This document shows positions 1-6,537 of a stretch of DNA of 8,274 nt, in pieces; the stretch's first letter is position 1; each line of letters begins with the position of its first letter. Made by a program: the position numbers and the translations under genes. Below the pieces are notes generated by a model. It ran no database searches, was not told the DNA's origin, and saw only the letters and a list, made by a program, of their open reading frames with translations. This DNA comes from Bacteroidales bacterium (GTDB taxonomy: Bacteria; Bacteroidota; Bacteroidia; Bacteroidales; UBA3663), in the NCBI GenBank assembly GCA_017632695.1, contig JAGBQS010000233.1, positions 1 through 8,274 of the forward strand. The letters are read 5' to 3'.

Positions 1-10
1 CAATTTGGTG

Positions 11-216
11 ATGTGAGTGGTTGAAATAACCCCTCACATACCCTTCACATACTACTCACACCACCCTTCACATCCGACTTATCGTCGGCCTTTGCAAATG
101 CGGCCGGGTGACTGACAAAATAAACAAGAATCAGCAGACAAACCAGAATACCGATGTGAGGGATGATATGAGGGGTTTGTGAGTGGTATGTGAGGGATGC
201 TGGCGACCACTCACAT
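11..216. repeat. Large imperfect inverted repeat of 11-bp TGTGAGGG-type tandem units
   Basis: Two 66-bp arms (11-76 and 151-216) are reverse complements at about 50 of 66 positions by hand count, around a 74-nt centre. The outermost 11 bp (11-21 and 206-216) match perfectly, followed on each side by a diverged 7-nt linker. The inner arms are tandem arrays: TCACA cores at 34, 45, 56 and 68 on the left, and TGTGA (one variant TATGA) at 155, 167, 178 and 189 on the right, so the 11/11/12 spacing is mirrored. A lone extra copy, ATGTGAGGGAT, lies at 254-264. The centre holds two small hairpins (CCGAC/GTCGG at 74-88; CGGCC/GGCCG at 86-106). The function is unknown. The helical-turn spacing would suit cooperative protein binding, and the arms could also fold as RNA or form a cruciform. 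It is not CRISPR-like, because there are no uniform spacers. Confidence 0.75.
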
Positions 217-458
217 GCAGAAACAGCTGAAAACAAGCGAGTTATACAGCAGAATGTGAGGGATCGCTATTTTTAGACAAAAACTGTTAATCTGACAGCC
301 TTGATTAATATACGAACGACCATACAACGATATACCTACAAGAGCTCGACTCTATCCGCATAATAGCCGAATACTATCCCAAAGATAATTACTATTTGCA
401 ATCTCAACCTAACAAAATCCTACAAAACTAATAAAAACAGTTAAGGAAAATCCAAATA
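217..458. other. AT-rich intergenic stretch, no gene seen
   Basis: Apart from the isolated ATGTGAGGGAT copy at 254-264, no supportable gene, RNA or strong promoter is visible here. The sequence becomes increasingly A-rich toward the operator region at 459. It is probably the 5' flank of the plus-strand operon that follows. Confidence 0.5.
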
Positions 459-501
459 AAACTAAAAAGTTTCGTTCAAACTAAAAAAGTTCGTTCCTTT
501 G
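459..501 (+). promoter_or_regulatory. Promoter with two tandem 19-bp operator candidates (likely BlaI-type repressor site)
   Basis: Two directly abutting 19-bp repeats lie at 459-477 (AAACTAAAAAGTTTCGTTC) and 478-496 (AAACTAAAAAAGTTCGTTC), identical at 17 of 19 positions. Each contains a dyad: AAACT-N4-AGTTT at 459-472 and AACT-N5-AGTT at 479-491, the kind of site a winged-helix dimer of the BlaI/MecI family binds. A Bacteroidetes-like promoter can be read across them: TTTC at 470-473 as a weak -33 element, then 20 bp, then TTCCTTTG at 494-501 as an imperfect -7 element (consensus TAnnTTTG). Bound repressor would cover both promoter elements. The operon downstream encodes a BlaI-family repressor, so autoregulation is the natural inference. 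The repeats and dyads are seen directly; the regulator assignment is inferred. Confidence 0.6.
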
Positions 502-533
502 CAGCGACAATGCAACAGAACAAACGAAAAACA

Positions 534-1784
534 ATGAAACAAATCCTATACATACTGTTCATTCTCTTACTCTTGCTGCCCGTAAGACTGTTTTCGGCGA
601 CAGCTATTGCCGGAACGGAAACTGACTCTGTCCAGTCAGCCGACAATCCGACCTGGAAAACATATTACCGGCAGGGACTCAACTATCGGGAACATGGAAA
701 CAGCTTCCGCGCCTTGCAGCAACTGGTTCTTGCCGACAGTCTCTATCGGGCACAAAATGCTGAAGGCCGCTCTGACGATACCATACTCCGGGAATTAGCC
801 AAATGTTATTTCGTGAGAGGCAAATACCAACAATGTATCAGCCTGTGCCACGAACTGATGCATGCCGACACACTGTCCGATGACCTCTTCCTGCTTGCAC
901 GGTGCTACGAAAAGACGGAACAGGACGTGGAAGCAATCAGGTATCAGATGATGGCCGCCCAAAAGGACATTGAAAACGTCAACAACCTGCTCAGCCTGAC
1001 TAAAAAACTGGTAGATACCGACCATCCCTCCGATGCCCTCGAAATCCTGAACCGCTACTACGCCATCGATTCGGCCAACAACGTAGTAAATGCAGCACGA
1101 GCCTATGCCCTGCATAAGGCAGGAAAGTATCAGCAAGCCATTGAGGCGTACGAGAAACTGCGTTCGGAAGGCGACAGTACCGCTACTACAAATTTCTATC
1201 TGGGCTTGTCGTACCTGCGCTTTCACGATGTCCCTTCGGCCTACGACTATCTCCAGCTGGCAGTGGATCAGACCCAGCGGAACAATCCCAATATCCTTTC
1301 AAGATTAGGTGTGGCAGAACTGCAATTAGCTTTAGGAAACATCTATTTCACCAACCCAAAAAAGGACTGGGGCCTGGTGTACGACGTGAACAACGACAGC
1401 ACCACACATAGCAACCTCATGCAGCTGCTGGCCGATATCAACCAACAGGGCATCGCCGACATCGAGGAAGCTATCGGGAAGATGCAGCCCAATCAGGAAA
1501 CGCTCTTTATCCTATATAACAGCATCTGCAACTTTTATGCCCTCAACAGGGCTGCCAATGCGATCCCCTACTATCAGAAGGCACTCAAGGCAAGCCCCAG
1601 TCATGCCAACGTATACTACCAACTGGCCTATTGCTACCACAAACTGAAGGATTACCGGAACGAGATGAAGAGCTACGAGCAGTACGTCCAAGTTGCCGGC
1701 TCCGACGAGGATCCCAACGCCCTGGAATATGCCCGCGAACGGATTGAAGAATGCCGGAAAGTGCTTTTCATGAAGCAGGAATAA
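534..1784 (+). CDS. Exported tetratricopeptide-repeat (TPR) protein
   Basis: This is a 416-residue protein if started at ATG 534. Residues 1-26 form a signal peptide: a short charged start, a long Leu/Ile core, and a likely cut after SATAIA. There is no lipobox cysteine, so it is probably soluble in the periplasm. The rest is helical and TPR-like, with repeat pairs at roughly residues 41-72, 84-110, 114-145, 182-210, 216-245, 324-353 and 357-386. The last are clearest (YYQKALKASPSHANVYYQLA). No enzymatic motif is seen; TPR domains mediate protein-protein contacts. An in-frame ATG at 510 would add 8 residues, but the predicted promoter would start transcription near 508, leaving almost no leader, so 534 is preferred. 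It is the first gene of an operon with a BlaI-type repressor 51 bp downstream, suggesting it is an output or accessory of that circuit. The partner is unknown. Confidence 0.85.
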   Translation: MKQILYILFILLLLLPVRLFSATAIAGTETDSVQSADNPTWKTYYRQGLNYREHGNSFRALQQLVLADSLYRAQNAEGRSDDTILRELAKCYFVRGKYQQCISLCHELMHADTLSDDLFLLARCYEKTEQDVEAIRYQMMAAQKDIENVNNLLSLTKKLVDTDHPSDALEILNRYYAIDSANNVVNAARAYALHKAGKYQQAIEAYEKLRSEGDSTATTNFYLGLSYLRFHDVPSAYDYLQLAVDQTQRNNPNILSRLGVAELQLALGNIYFTNPKKDWGLVYDVNNDSTTHSNLMQLLADINQQGIADIEEAIGKMQPNQETLFILYNSICNFYALNRAANAIPYYQKALKASPSHANVYYQLAYCYHKLKDYRNEMKSYEQYVQVAGSDEDPNALEYARERIEECRKVLFMKQE

Positions 1785-1835
1785 ACAAACGTCCTATTTA
1801 ATTTACAAGCTGTTAAACTACAAAAAACAAATACG

Positions 1836-2204
1836 ATGAAACAAGACCTGACCGCCAAGGAAGAAGAAGCTATGAACATCTTCTGGGAACACGGACCACA
1901 GTTCGTAAAGGAAATGCTCAACTATTATGAAGAGCCCAAACCGCACTTCAATACATTATCGACGGTTGTACGCACCCTCGAGGAGAAAGGCTATGTAGCC
2001 CACAAAGCCGTCGGCGGATCGCATCAGTACTACGCCGCCATCAGCGCCGAACAATATCACAAGAAAACGCTGACATCCGTTATCGGCCGATACTTCCGCG
2101 GGTCGTACGTCAACGCCATTTCTGCCCTTGTCAAGGAGGAAGATATTTCCATCGACGAGCTGAAAAGCCTGATCGAGCAAGTTGAGAAGGGCAAGCAACC
2201 GTAA
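1836..2204 (+). CDS. BlaI/MecI/CopY-family transcriptional repressor
   Basis: The 122-residue length is typical of the family. The N-terminal half is a winged helix: the start (LTAKEEEAMNIFWEHG, residues 5-20) matches the family's first helix, and residues 38-56, with the T-x-x-T-L-x-x-K-G-Y-V pattern, contain the recognition helix and lead into the wing. The C-terminal half (about 78-118) is the helical dimerisation region, ending in EEDISIDELKSLIEQ, like MecI's KEDLSQDEIEEL. In BlaI and MecI the sensor peptidase triggers cleavage at an Asn-Phe bond. Aligned by eye with MecI recalled from memory, that position is Ala97-Leu98 here. It probably represses its own operon through the 19-bp repeats at 459-496. 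It sits 20 bp upstream of the M56 peptidase gene, the usual regulator-sensor pairing, and no separate promoter is seen in the 51 bp before it. It is not evidently a beta-lactam regulator. Confidence 0.92.
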   Translation: MKQDLTAKEEEAMNIFWEHGPQFVKEMLNYYEEPKPHFNTLSTVVRTLEEKGYVAHKAVGGSHQYYAAISAEQYHKKTLTSVIGRYFRGSYVNAISALVKEEDISIDELKSLIEQVEKGKQP

Positions 2205-2224
2205 TCGTAAAAACCTAAACTAAC

Positions 2225-3583
2225 ATGGGAACCTTCTTTGTCTATATGCTGAAAACCGGACTCTGCCTCATAGCCTACTACCTGTTCTACAAGTTGCTGC
2301 TGAGCCGGGAAACCTTCCACCGCTTCAACCGCGCAACGCTGGTGGGACTGTTACTGCTGTCATTTCTGATTCCACTTTTCGGTATGCTATGCAATTCCGG
2401 GACCGACAGTCGGGTGGAAGTCTTTCAGTCCACCTGGGAAGAAGTGAACAGCCAGGCTCTTAGCTCCGCTACCGATACTGCATCTGCTGAAAGCCACACC
2501 AATCCGGCTATTGCCCTATCGATCATTGTTTATCTGGTTGGAATCGCGGCATTTGCCTTGCGCACAATGGTTTCGTACATCAGTCTGGCAAGGATACTGA
2601 CATCGGGCAGACACTCCAGACTGGCCGACGGCACGACACTCATTCTAACTTCCAATCAGACATCGCCCTTCAGCTGGCTGCATTATATAGTAGTTAACGA
2701 AGAGGACTATCAGGACAACCGGCGTGCCATCCTGATGCACGAACTCGGACATATTCACCATTGTCATACCATCGACCTGCTGCTGACCGAAGCGGCACTC
2801 ATCCTGCAATGGTTCAATCCTGCCATCTGGCTCATCCGCCGTGAACTGCAAGTCATTCACGAATACGAAGCCGACGAAGCCGTTCTGGAAGGAGGTATCG
2901 ACGCGAAATCCTATCAGATGCTACTCATAAAAAAGGCAGTTGGTAGCCGACTGCAATCAATTACCAACTGCCTGCACCAAAGTTCAATTAAAAAACGTAT
3001 CACTATGATGCTTAAAAAGAAATCAAATCCATGGGCACGCACCAAACTGTTGTTTAGCGTGCCGGTTGCTGCACTTTGTGCAGCCGTGTTTACTATTCCT
3101 CAGGTTTCGGCCTTCGCTTCCGAAATAGCCGATAACAATGTGAAGATCTTTTTTTCGGGTACCACCGACGATTCCGGCAAGTTTACCGCTGAGAGTGTCG
3201 AAGTACAACGTCAGGACGCCACTCCGAACCCAGCTCCCTCCGCCACTCCGGTTGTACCTGACGATTCGCCGGTATTCACGGTTGTTGAAACGAACCCCGA
3301 ATTTCCCGGTGGAGATGTTGCCTTGATGACGTTTGTCAAGAATAACCTGAAATATCCGGCAGAGGCTGCAAAACAAGGAATTCAGGGACGGGTAACCGTA
3401 AAGTTCATCGTAGAGAAAGACGGATCAGTCAGCAACATTGAAGTTATGCGGACACCTCATGAATTACTCTCCAAAGAGGCCATCCGTATAGTAGAGATGA
3501 TGCCGAAATGGGAACCTGGCAAACAGCGAGGCGAAAACGTGCGGGTTTGGTACGTGATGCCTATTACCTTCCGTTTGCAGTAA
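2225..3583 (+). CDS. BlaR1-like M56-family membrane zinc peptidase with TonB C-terminal domain
   Basis: This is a 452-residue membrane sensor/peptidase. Hydrophobic segments lie at about residues 4-24, 36-56, 96-115 and 274-297. Between the third and fourth is the zinc-peptidase site HELGH (172-176), with a downstream EYEAD (213-217) supplying the expected third acidic ligand. After the last membrane segment comes a Pro/Ala-rich linker (about 331-349) and a TonB C-terminal domain (about 355-452) starting at NPEFPGGDVALMTFV and containing the family's KYP motif. BlaR1 and MecR1 have a penicillin-binding sensor domain at the C-terminus; here a TonB-type domain occupies that place, a common arrangement in Bacteroidetes. 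The family model is that signal-activated peptidase leads to loss of the partner repressor, encoded 20 bp upstream. The signal and the partner of the TonB domain are not known. The stop codon is 4 bp from the stop of the opposing phosphatase gene. Confidence 0.9.
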   Translation: MGTFFVYMLKTGLCLIAYYLFYKLLLSRETFHRFNRATLVGLLLLSFLIPLFGMLCNSGTDSRVEVFQSTWEEVNSQALSSATDTASAESHTNPAIALSIIVYLVGIAAFALRTMVSYISLARILTSGRHSRLADGTTLILTSNQTSPFSWLHYIVVNEEDYQDNRRAILMHELGHIHHCHTIDLLLTEAALILQWFNPAIWLIRRELQVIHEYEADEAVLEGGIDAKSYQMLLIKKAVGSRLQSITNCLHQSSIKKRITMMLKKKSNPWARTKLLFSVPVAALCAAVFTIPQVSAFASEIADNNVKIFFSGTTDDSGKFTAESVEVQRQDATPNPAPSATPVVPDDSPVFTVVETNPEFPGGDVALMTFVKNNLKYPAEAAKQGIQGRVTVKFIVEKDGSVSNIEVMRTPHELLSKEAIRIVEMMPKWEPGKQRGENVRVWYVMPITFRLQ

Positions 3584-3587
3584 CTGC

Positions 3588-4061
3588 TTAACGAACCTTA
3601 TCCGATTGCTCCATAATATCCTGGAGCAGGCATCGGCAGCCATTGAGGCAATCACGCCAGGTGGCATCGAAGTCGTCGGTGTACCAAGGGTCGGCCACAT
3701 CGCGCGGATGGTCCGTATAGTCGAGTAGCAGACGGATCTTTCCATCGGGATCACCGCCGTACATCCGGGTCATGTTCCTAAGGTTCCACTGATCCATACC
3801 GATCAGCAGATCGTAATACAGATAATCTTGCCGGGTGAGCTGTCGTGCCGTTTTACCGCTGCACGAGATGCCGTGCTCGGCAAGCTTGCGTCTGGCAGGC
3901 GGATAGACCGGATTGCCGATTTCCTCAGTGCTTGTGGCAGCAGATGCTATCTCGAAGCGGGAGCTCAAGCCGGCATCCGCTACCAGTTTCTTCATCACGA
4001 ACTCTGCCATCGGACTCCGGCAGATATTCCCGTGACAGACAAACAGTATCTTATGAGTCAT
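3588..4061 (-). CDS. Low-molecular-weight protein tyrosine phosphatase
   Basis: The 157-residue cytoplasmic protein has the usual size for this family. The phosphate-binding loop CHGNICRS occupies residues 9-16, with nucleophile Cys9 and phosphate-binding Arg15. The general-acid loop DPWY is at 124-127, with Asp124 as proton donor. Both catalytic elements are intact, so activity on phosphotyrosine or a related phosphomonoester is expected. Some bacterial members control capsule or exopolysaccharide tyrosine kinases, but no kinase or polysaccharide gene is in the window. It is the last gene of a minus-strand operon, 10 bp after the HAD hydrolase. Related arsenate reductases share the fold, but the CxGNxCRS loop with DPWY favours a phosphatase. 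The physiological substrate is unknown. Confidence 0.93.
   Translation of the reverse strand: MTHKILFVCHGNICRSPMAEFVMKKLVADAGLSSRFEIASAATSTEEIGNPVYPPARRKLAEHGISCSGKTARQLTRQDYLYYDLLIGMDQWNLRNMTRMYGGDPDGKIRLLLDYTDHPRDVADPWYTDDFDATWRDCLNGCRCLLQDIMEQSDKVR
3607..3628. terminator. Possible weak stem-loop downstream of the M56 gene
   Basis: TGCTCCA (3607-3613) and TGGAGCA (3622-3628) form a perfect 7-bp stem with an 8-nt loop, beginning 24 nt after the M56 gene's stop. It lies inside the 3' coding end of the opposing phosphatase gene and has no following T-tract on either strand, so it is not a canonical intrinsic terminator. It is the only candidate stem noticed near this convergent junction. Confidence 0.2.
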
Positions 4062-4071
4062 GGCTGGAAGT

Positions 4072-4722
4072 TTACAGAAAAGCCTTCAGCAACTCATCCC
4101 AGTTCTCTTTCGGCTGCTTCACATTCACAAATTCGATACCGAACGGACGGGCACTGTCACCATCCGTATCTTCACGGTCGCCCACATAGAGGGTTGTGGC
4201 GGCATCAAGGCCGAACTTTTCCATCAGGCGCTCCATCGACTTCCGGCTGGGCTTCAGTCCGCCCAATTCCGGAGCAGAGAGGGTTGCATCGAACAGTTTA
4301 GGGTCGATGTCCAACGCCTGCAGTTTCTCCACCTCGTGTCCGTAGTCGCTGTACAGAATGCACTTCAGTCCGCGGGTCCTCATCGCTTCCAGCAGTTCGG
4401 TCACTAACGGACGGGCTTCGAAGTACATGCGCAGCACCGAAACCTGCAAGGGCATGTATTTTTCCTCATACCAACGGCGTGCCTCTTCGGCAGTCAGGCT
4501 TTTCTTCACTTCTGCCATCTTTTCGAACAGAGCTTTGTACACTCCTTCGGCAGACTGATAATCCTGTCCCTTAATCTGCTTGCGGGCCTTCCGTTCGGCA
4601 CCCAGCACCCACATGTTACGCAGGTCGCCCAGAATGAGTTTCATGGGCAGACCCTTATTATTATAAAGCGTGCCGTCGAGATCGAAGACGACGGCACGGT
4701 ATTTATCGGGATTGATTTGCAT
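4072..4722 (-). CDS. HAD-superfamily hydrolase (probable phosphatase)
   Basis: This 216-residue protein carries all four HAD motifs: DLDGT at residues 14-18 (nucleophile Asp14, acid/base Asp16), Ser125 in ILYSDYG (motif II), Lys157 in GGLKPS (motif III) and GDREDTD at 181-187 (motif IV, Mg2+-binding acids). The insertion between motifs I and II (about 20-100), helical and rich in Lys/Arg/Glu, is a C1-type cap, which places it among small-molecule phosphatases of the phosphoglycolate phosphatase/beta-phosphoglucomutase type. A phosphatase is more likely than a mutase, but the substrate cannot be read from sequence. It starts 2 bp after the GH3 stop and ends 10 bp before the phosphatase gene, so the three are almost certainly co-transcribed and possibly translationally coupled. 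Confidence 0.88.
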   Translation of the reverse strand: MQINPDKYRAVVFDLDGTLYNNKGLPMKLILGDLRNMWVLGAERKARKQIKGQDYQSAEGVYKALFEKMAEVKKSLTAEEARRWYEEKYMPLQVSVLRMYFEARPLVTELLEAMRTRGLKCILYSDYGHEVEKLQALDIDPKLFDATLSAPELGGLKPSRKSMERLMEKFGLDAATTLYVGDREDTDGDSARPFGIEFVNVKQPKENWDELLKAFL

Positions 4723-4724
4723 CT

Positions 4725-6443
4725 TTATTCCTTCACCAATTTCTTAAACTTCTCGTGACGCTTGTCATCCTGCATCAGGAGATTCATCTTGAACTGGCCG
4801 TCGCGAGCACCTTCGGCAATGCAGGCAGCCTTATACTTCTCGAAACTGTTTTCAACAAGCATGTGTCCGATCGGGTCATGAACGCGGAACGAATCGCGCT
4901 TAGCCACATACTCGACATTCTGTTCACGCAGGTACTTGTCAACCAGCTTCGTAAACTCGTCGCACTGCTCCTGATTAACCGACGGATCCGTAAATTCGTA
5001 GTAGAAATGGTAGGCCGAAACCGACATATCGGCAAAACCGACAAAGAACTTCACGTCAAGCTTCGACTCGGCCGATGCGTTCTTTACCGCCTCAATGAAC
5101 TGACGCTCGTGAAGCTTCTCGCCGGTCATTGTCACAATGCCGTTCACCTTCTGAATCATGAATACACGAGGCGTATTGAAGTAAGGGGTACCCACCTCAA
5201 TCAGGTCGTTCATGTTGTAGCGGTACAGACCTGCAAAGGTTGTTACAAACGGGCAATAGCGCTTACCCTGCTCCAGCTCATGCAGCTGGTAGAACTTCAC
5301 TGACTTCAGAGCCTCCGGATCGTTCAGCTTGTCAACATCCTCCTCAGCCATAAACTCGTAGAAATGGTAGTGCGGGAAGAGTGTTGAGTAGTTGGTATCA
5401 TCCATCACGATACCGAAACGGCACTCCGACGAGAAGTAACCGAACTCCTGATGCAGGCAGGTATCGGGGAAGAAGTCCTTGATCTTGTCAAGATAAACCT
5501 TGGTATTGCCGCACTTCCAGGTGTTCAGGATCTGCAGATGCGGCCAATAGTGCTTCGGCAGCACGCGTCCGTACTTTTTCTTCAGTTCGCGTAACTCGTA
5601 GGCTCGGGCCGGATTCGGTTCAAGCTGAGCTTCCACATCGTAACGGATCTCAACAGGGATATCGAAGTCACGGCTTAAGGTACCTTTCTCGATATCGTCG
5701 CAATACTGGTCGTAGTACTTATCAACATTCTTCTGAACCTCGACCAGGGTCGAAGGATTAGCCGTAATAAAGATAGTGGCATCGGTCTCAATTCCCAGAC
5801 GCATGATGGTATAATAGCGGGCATTGTAGTCCTTGATACCATACACACTGCCCGGAACGGCATAGAGTTCCTTGACGAACGAGGGCGCATCGCGACGCGT
5901 TACACCGGACACCGAACCTGCCACCGTTCCATCGGGAGCATAGCCCTCAATGTCTTTGCCTACGATGGTTACCAGTTTGCCATAGAAGGCTTTCGGCCGG
6001 TTGATGATATAGTTATAAAGCCACACCTTGGTCATCTTGCTGTAGATGTTCTTCATATAAACCGAGGTGATCGGAATCCACTTCGGCTCCTTAGTGGTAC
6101 CCGAAGTTGTGGCATACATCACAGGCTTGCCCGGAACGAGCACGTTGGCCTCGCCGTTCTTGTGGCGATCGATCAGCGCACGATAATCCTCGTAGTCACT
6201 GGGAGCAATCTGCTCCTGATATCGCTGGTAAAGCTCGTCGCCATTAGCAGCCGACAGAATATAATCAAAGCGGTGAGCCCGACCGAATTCGGTATTTTTG
6301 CCATATTCAAGGATGGCACGCAGGGTCTGTTCGCTAGCCTGCTTGGGGTTCTTGCTGGCCTTAACAAGTTTTTTATACTGGATACCGCCTGCTACACGAA
6401 GCAGGAAAGTGGTAAGCCAGGCTGGGGTTGAATTTTTCTTCAT
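4725..6443 (-). CDS. GH3-family acyl-acid amido synthetase (adenylate-forming)
   Basis: This 572-residue protein is the bacterial counterpart of plant GH3 enzymes, which adenylate a carboxylic acid with ATP and then conjugate it to an amino acid. The nucleotide-binding signatures are present: TTSGTTKEPK at about residues 112-121 (P-loop-like motif I), the Y-F-S-S-E sequence at 336-340 (motif II) and YRYNMND at 407-413 (motif III), followed by the hinge-like TMTGEKLHE (about 438-446). The C-terminal 130 residues would be the mobile cap domain. No signal peptide is seen, so it is probably cytoplasmic. The frame can be extended 8 codons to a TTG at 6467, but ATG 6443 is preferred: it is a standard start and leaves a leader of about 44 nt from the predicted promoter. 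It is the first gene of a tight operon with the HAD hydrolase and the tyrosine phosphatase. Acid and amine substrates are unknown in Bacteroidetes as far as I know. Confidence 0.9.
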   Translation of the reverse strand: MKKNSTPAWLTTFLLRVAGGIQYKKLVKASKNPKQASEQTLRAILEYGKNTEFGRAHRFDYILSAANGDELYQRYQEQIAPSDYEDYRALIDRHKNGEANVLVPGKPVMYATTSGTTKEPKWIPITSVYMKNIYSKMTKVWLYNYIINRPKAFYGKLVTIVGKDIEGYAPDGTVAGSVSGVTRRDAPSFVKELYAVPGSVYGIKDYNARYYTIMRLGIETDATIFITANPSTLVEVQKNVDKYYDQYCDDIEKGTLSRDFDIPVEIRYDVEAQLEPNPARAYELRELKKKYGRVLPKHYWPHLQILNTWKCGNTKVYLDKIKDFFPDTCLHQEFGYFSSECRFGIVMDDTNYSTLFPHYHFYEFMAEEDVDKLNDPEALKSVKFYQLHELEQGKRYCPFVTTFAGLYRYNMNDLIEVGTPYFNTPRVFMIQKVNGIVTMTGEKLHERQFIEAVKNASAESKLDVKFFVGFADMSVSAYHFYYEFTDPSVNQEQCDEFTKLVDKYLREQNVEYVAKRDSFRVHDPIGHMLVENSFEKYKAACIAEGARDGQFKMNLLMQDDKRHEKFKKLVKE

Positions 6444-6493
6444 TCTTCGTATGTTTTTGTTTTTCAAACCAGTTTACACAATTCAAAACGGGG

Positions 6494-6525
6494 CAAATGT
6501 AAGGAAATTTTAACAATTCTCCAAA
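6494..6525 (-). promoter_or_regulatory. Bacteroidetes-type promoter for the GH3 operon
   Basis: Read on the minus strand, TTTG (6525 to 6522) is followed after exactly 20 bp by TACATTTG (6501 to 6494). This is a full match to the Bacteroidetes sigma-ABfr consensus of TTTG at -33 and TAnnTTTG at -7. Transcription would start near 6487, about 44 nt before the ATG at 6443. The -33 element lies only 12 bp beyond the PLD gene's stop codon, so the GH3 operon can be expressed independently although upstream read-through is also possible. Confidence 0.75.
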
Positions 6526-6537
6526 TTTTCGGTCAGA

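Noticed and set aside
12..215. CRP-like sites from TGTGA/TCACA half-sites
   Set aside because: The facing pairs at 12-38 and 189-215 are separated by 17 nt, not the 6 nt of a CRP site, and the cores belong to an 11-bp tandem array.
45..236. Minus-strand 63-codon frame with a hydrophobic stretch (IGILVCLLILVYFV)
   Set aside because: It starts only at TTG, lies across the inverted repeat so much of it is translated repeat units, and matches no family I recognise.
11..264. CRISPR array
   Set aside because: Units are about 11 bp and occur in both orientations with no uniform spacers.
510..533. Upstream ATG start for the TPR protein
   Set aside because: It would leave a leader of about 2 nt from the predicted promoter, and the signal peptide is complete from ATG 534. 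It is not excluded if the promoter call is wrong.
795..1226. 143-codon minus-strand open frame
   Set aside because: It is antisense to the TPR gene with no family resemblance, and no promoter is seen.
3828..4407. Three overlapping plus-strand open frames (114-157 codons)
   Set aside because: They are antisense to the phosphatase and HAD genes, which both carry complete catalytic motifs; the products look non-natural.
4755..5303. 182-codon plus-strand open frame
   Set aside because: It is antisense to the GH3 gene, whose motifs are intact, and the product has no recognisable domain; it is a codon-bias shadow.
6444..6467. TTG-initiated 8-residue extension of the GH3 protein
   Set aside because: ATG 6443 is a standard start well placed behind the promoter; the extension adds only a Lys/Asn/Arg-rich stretch.
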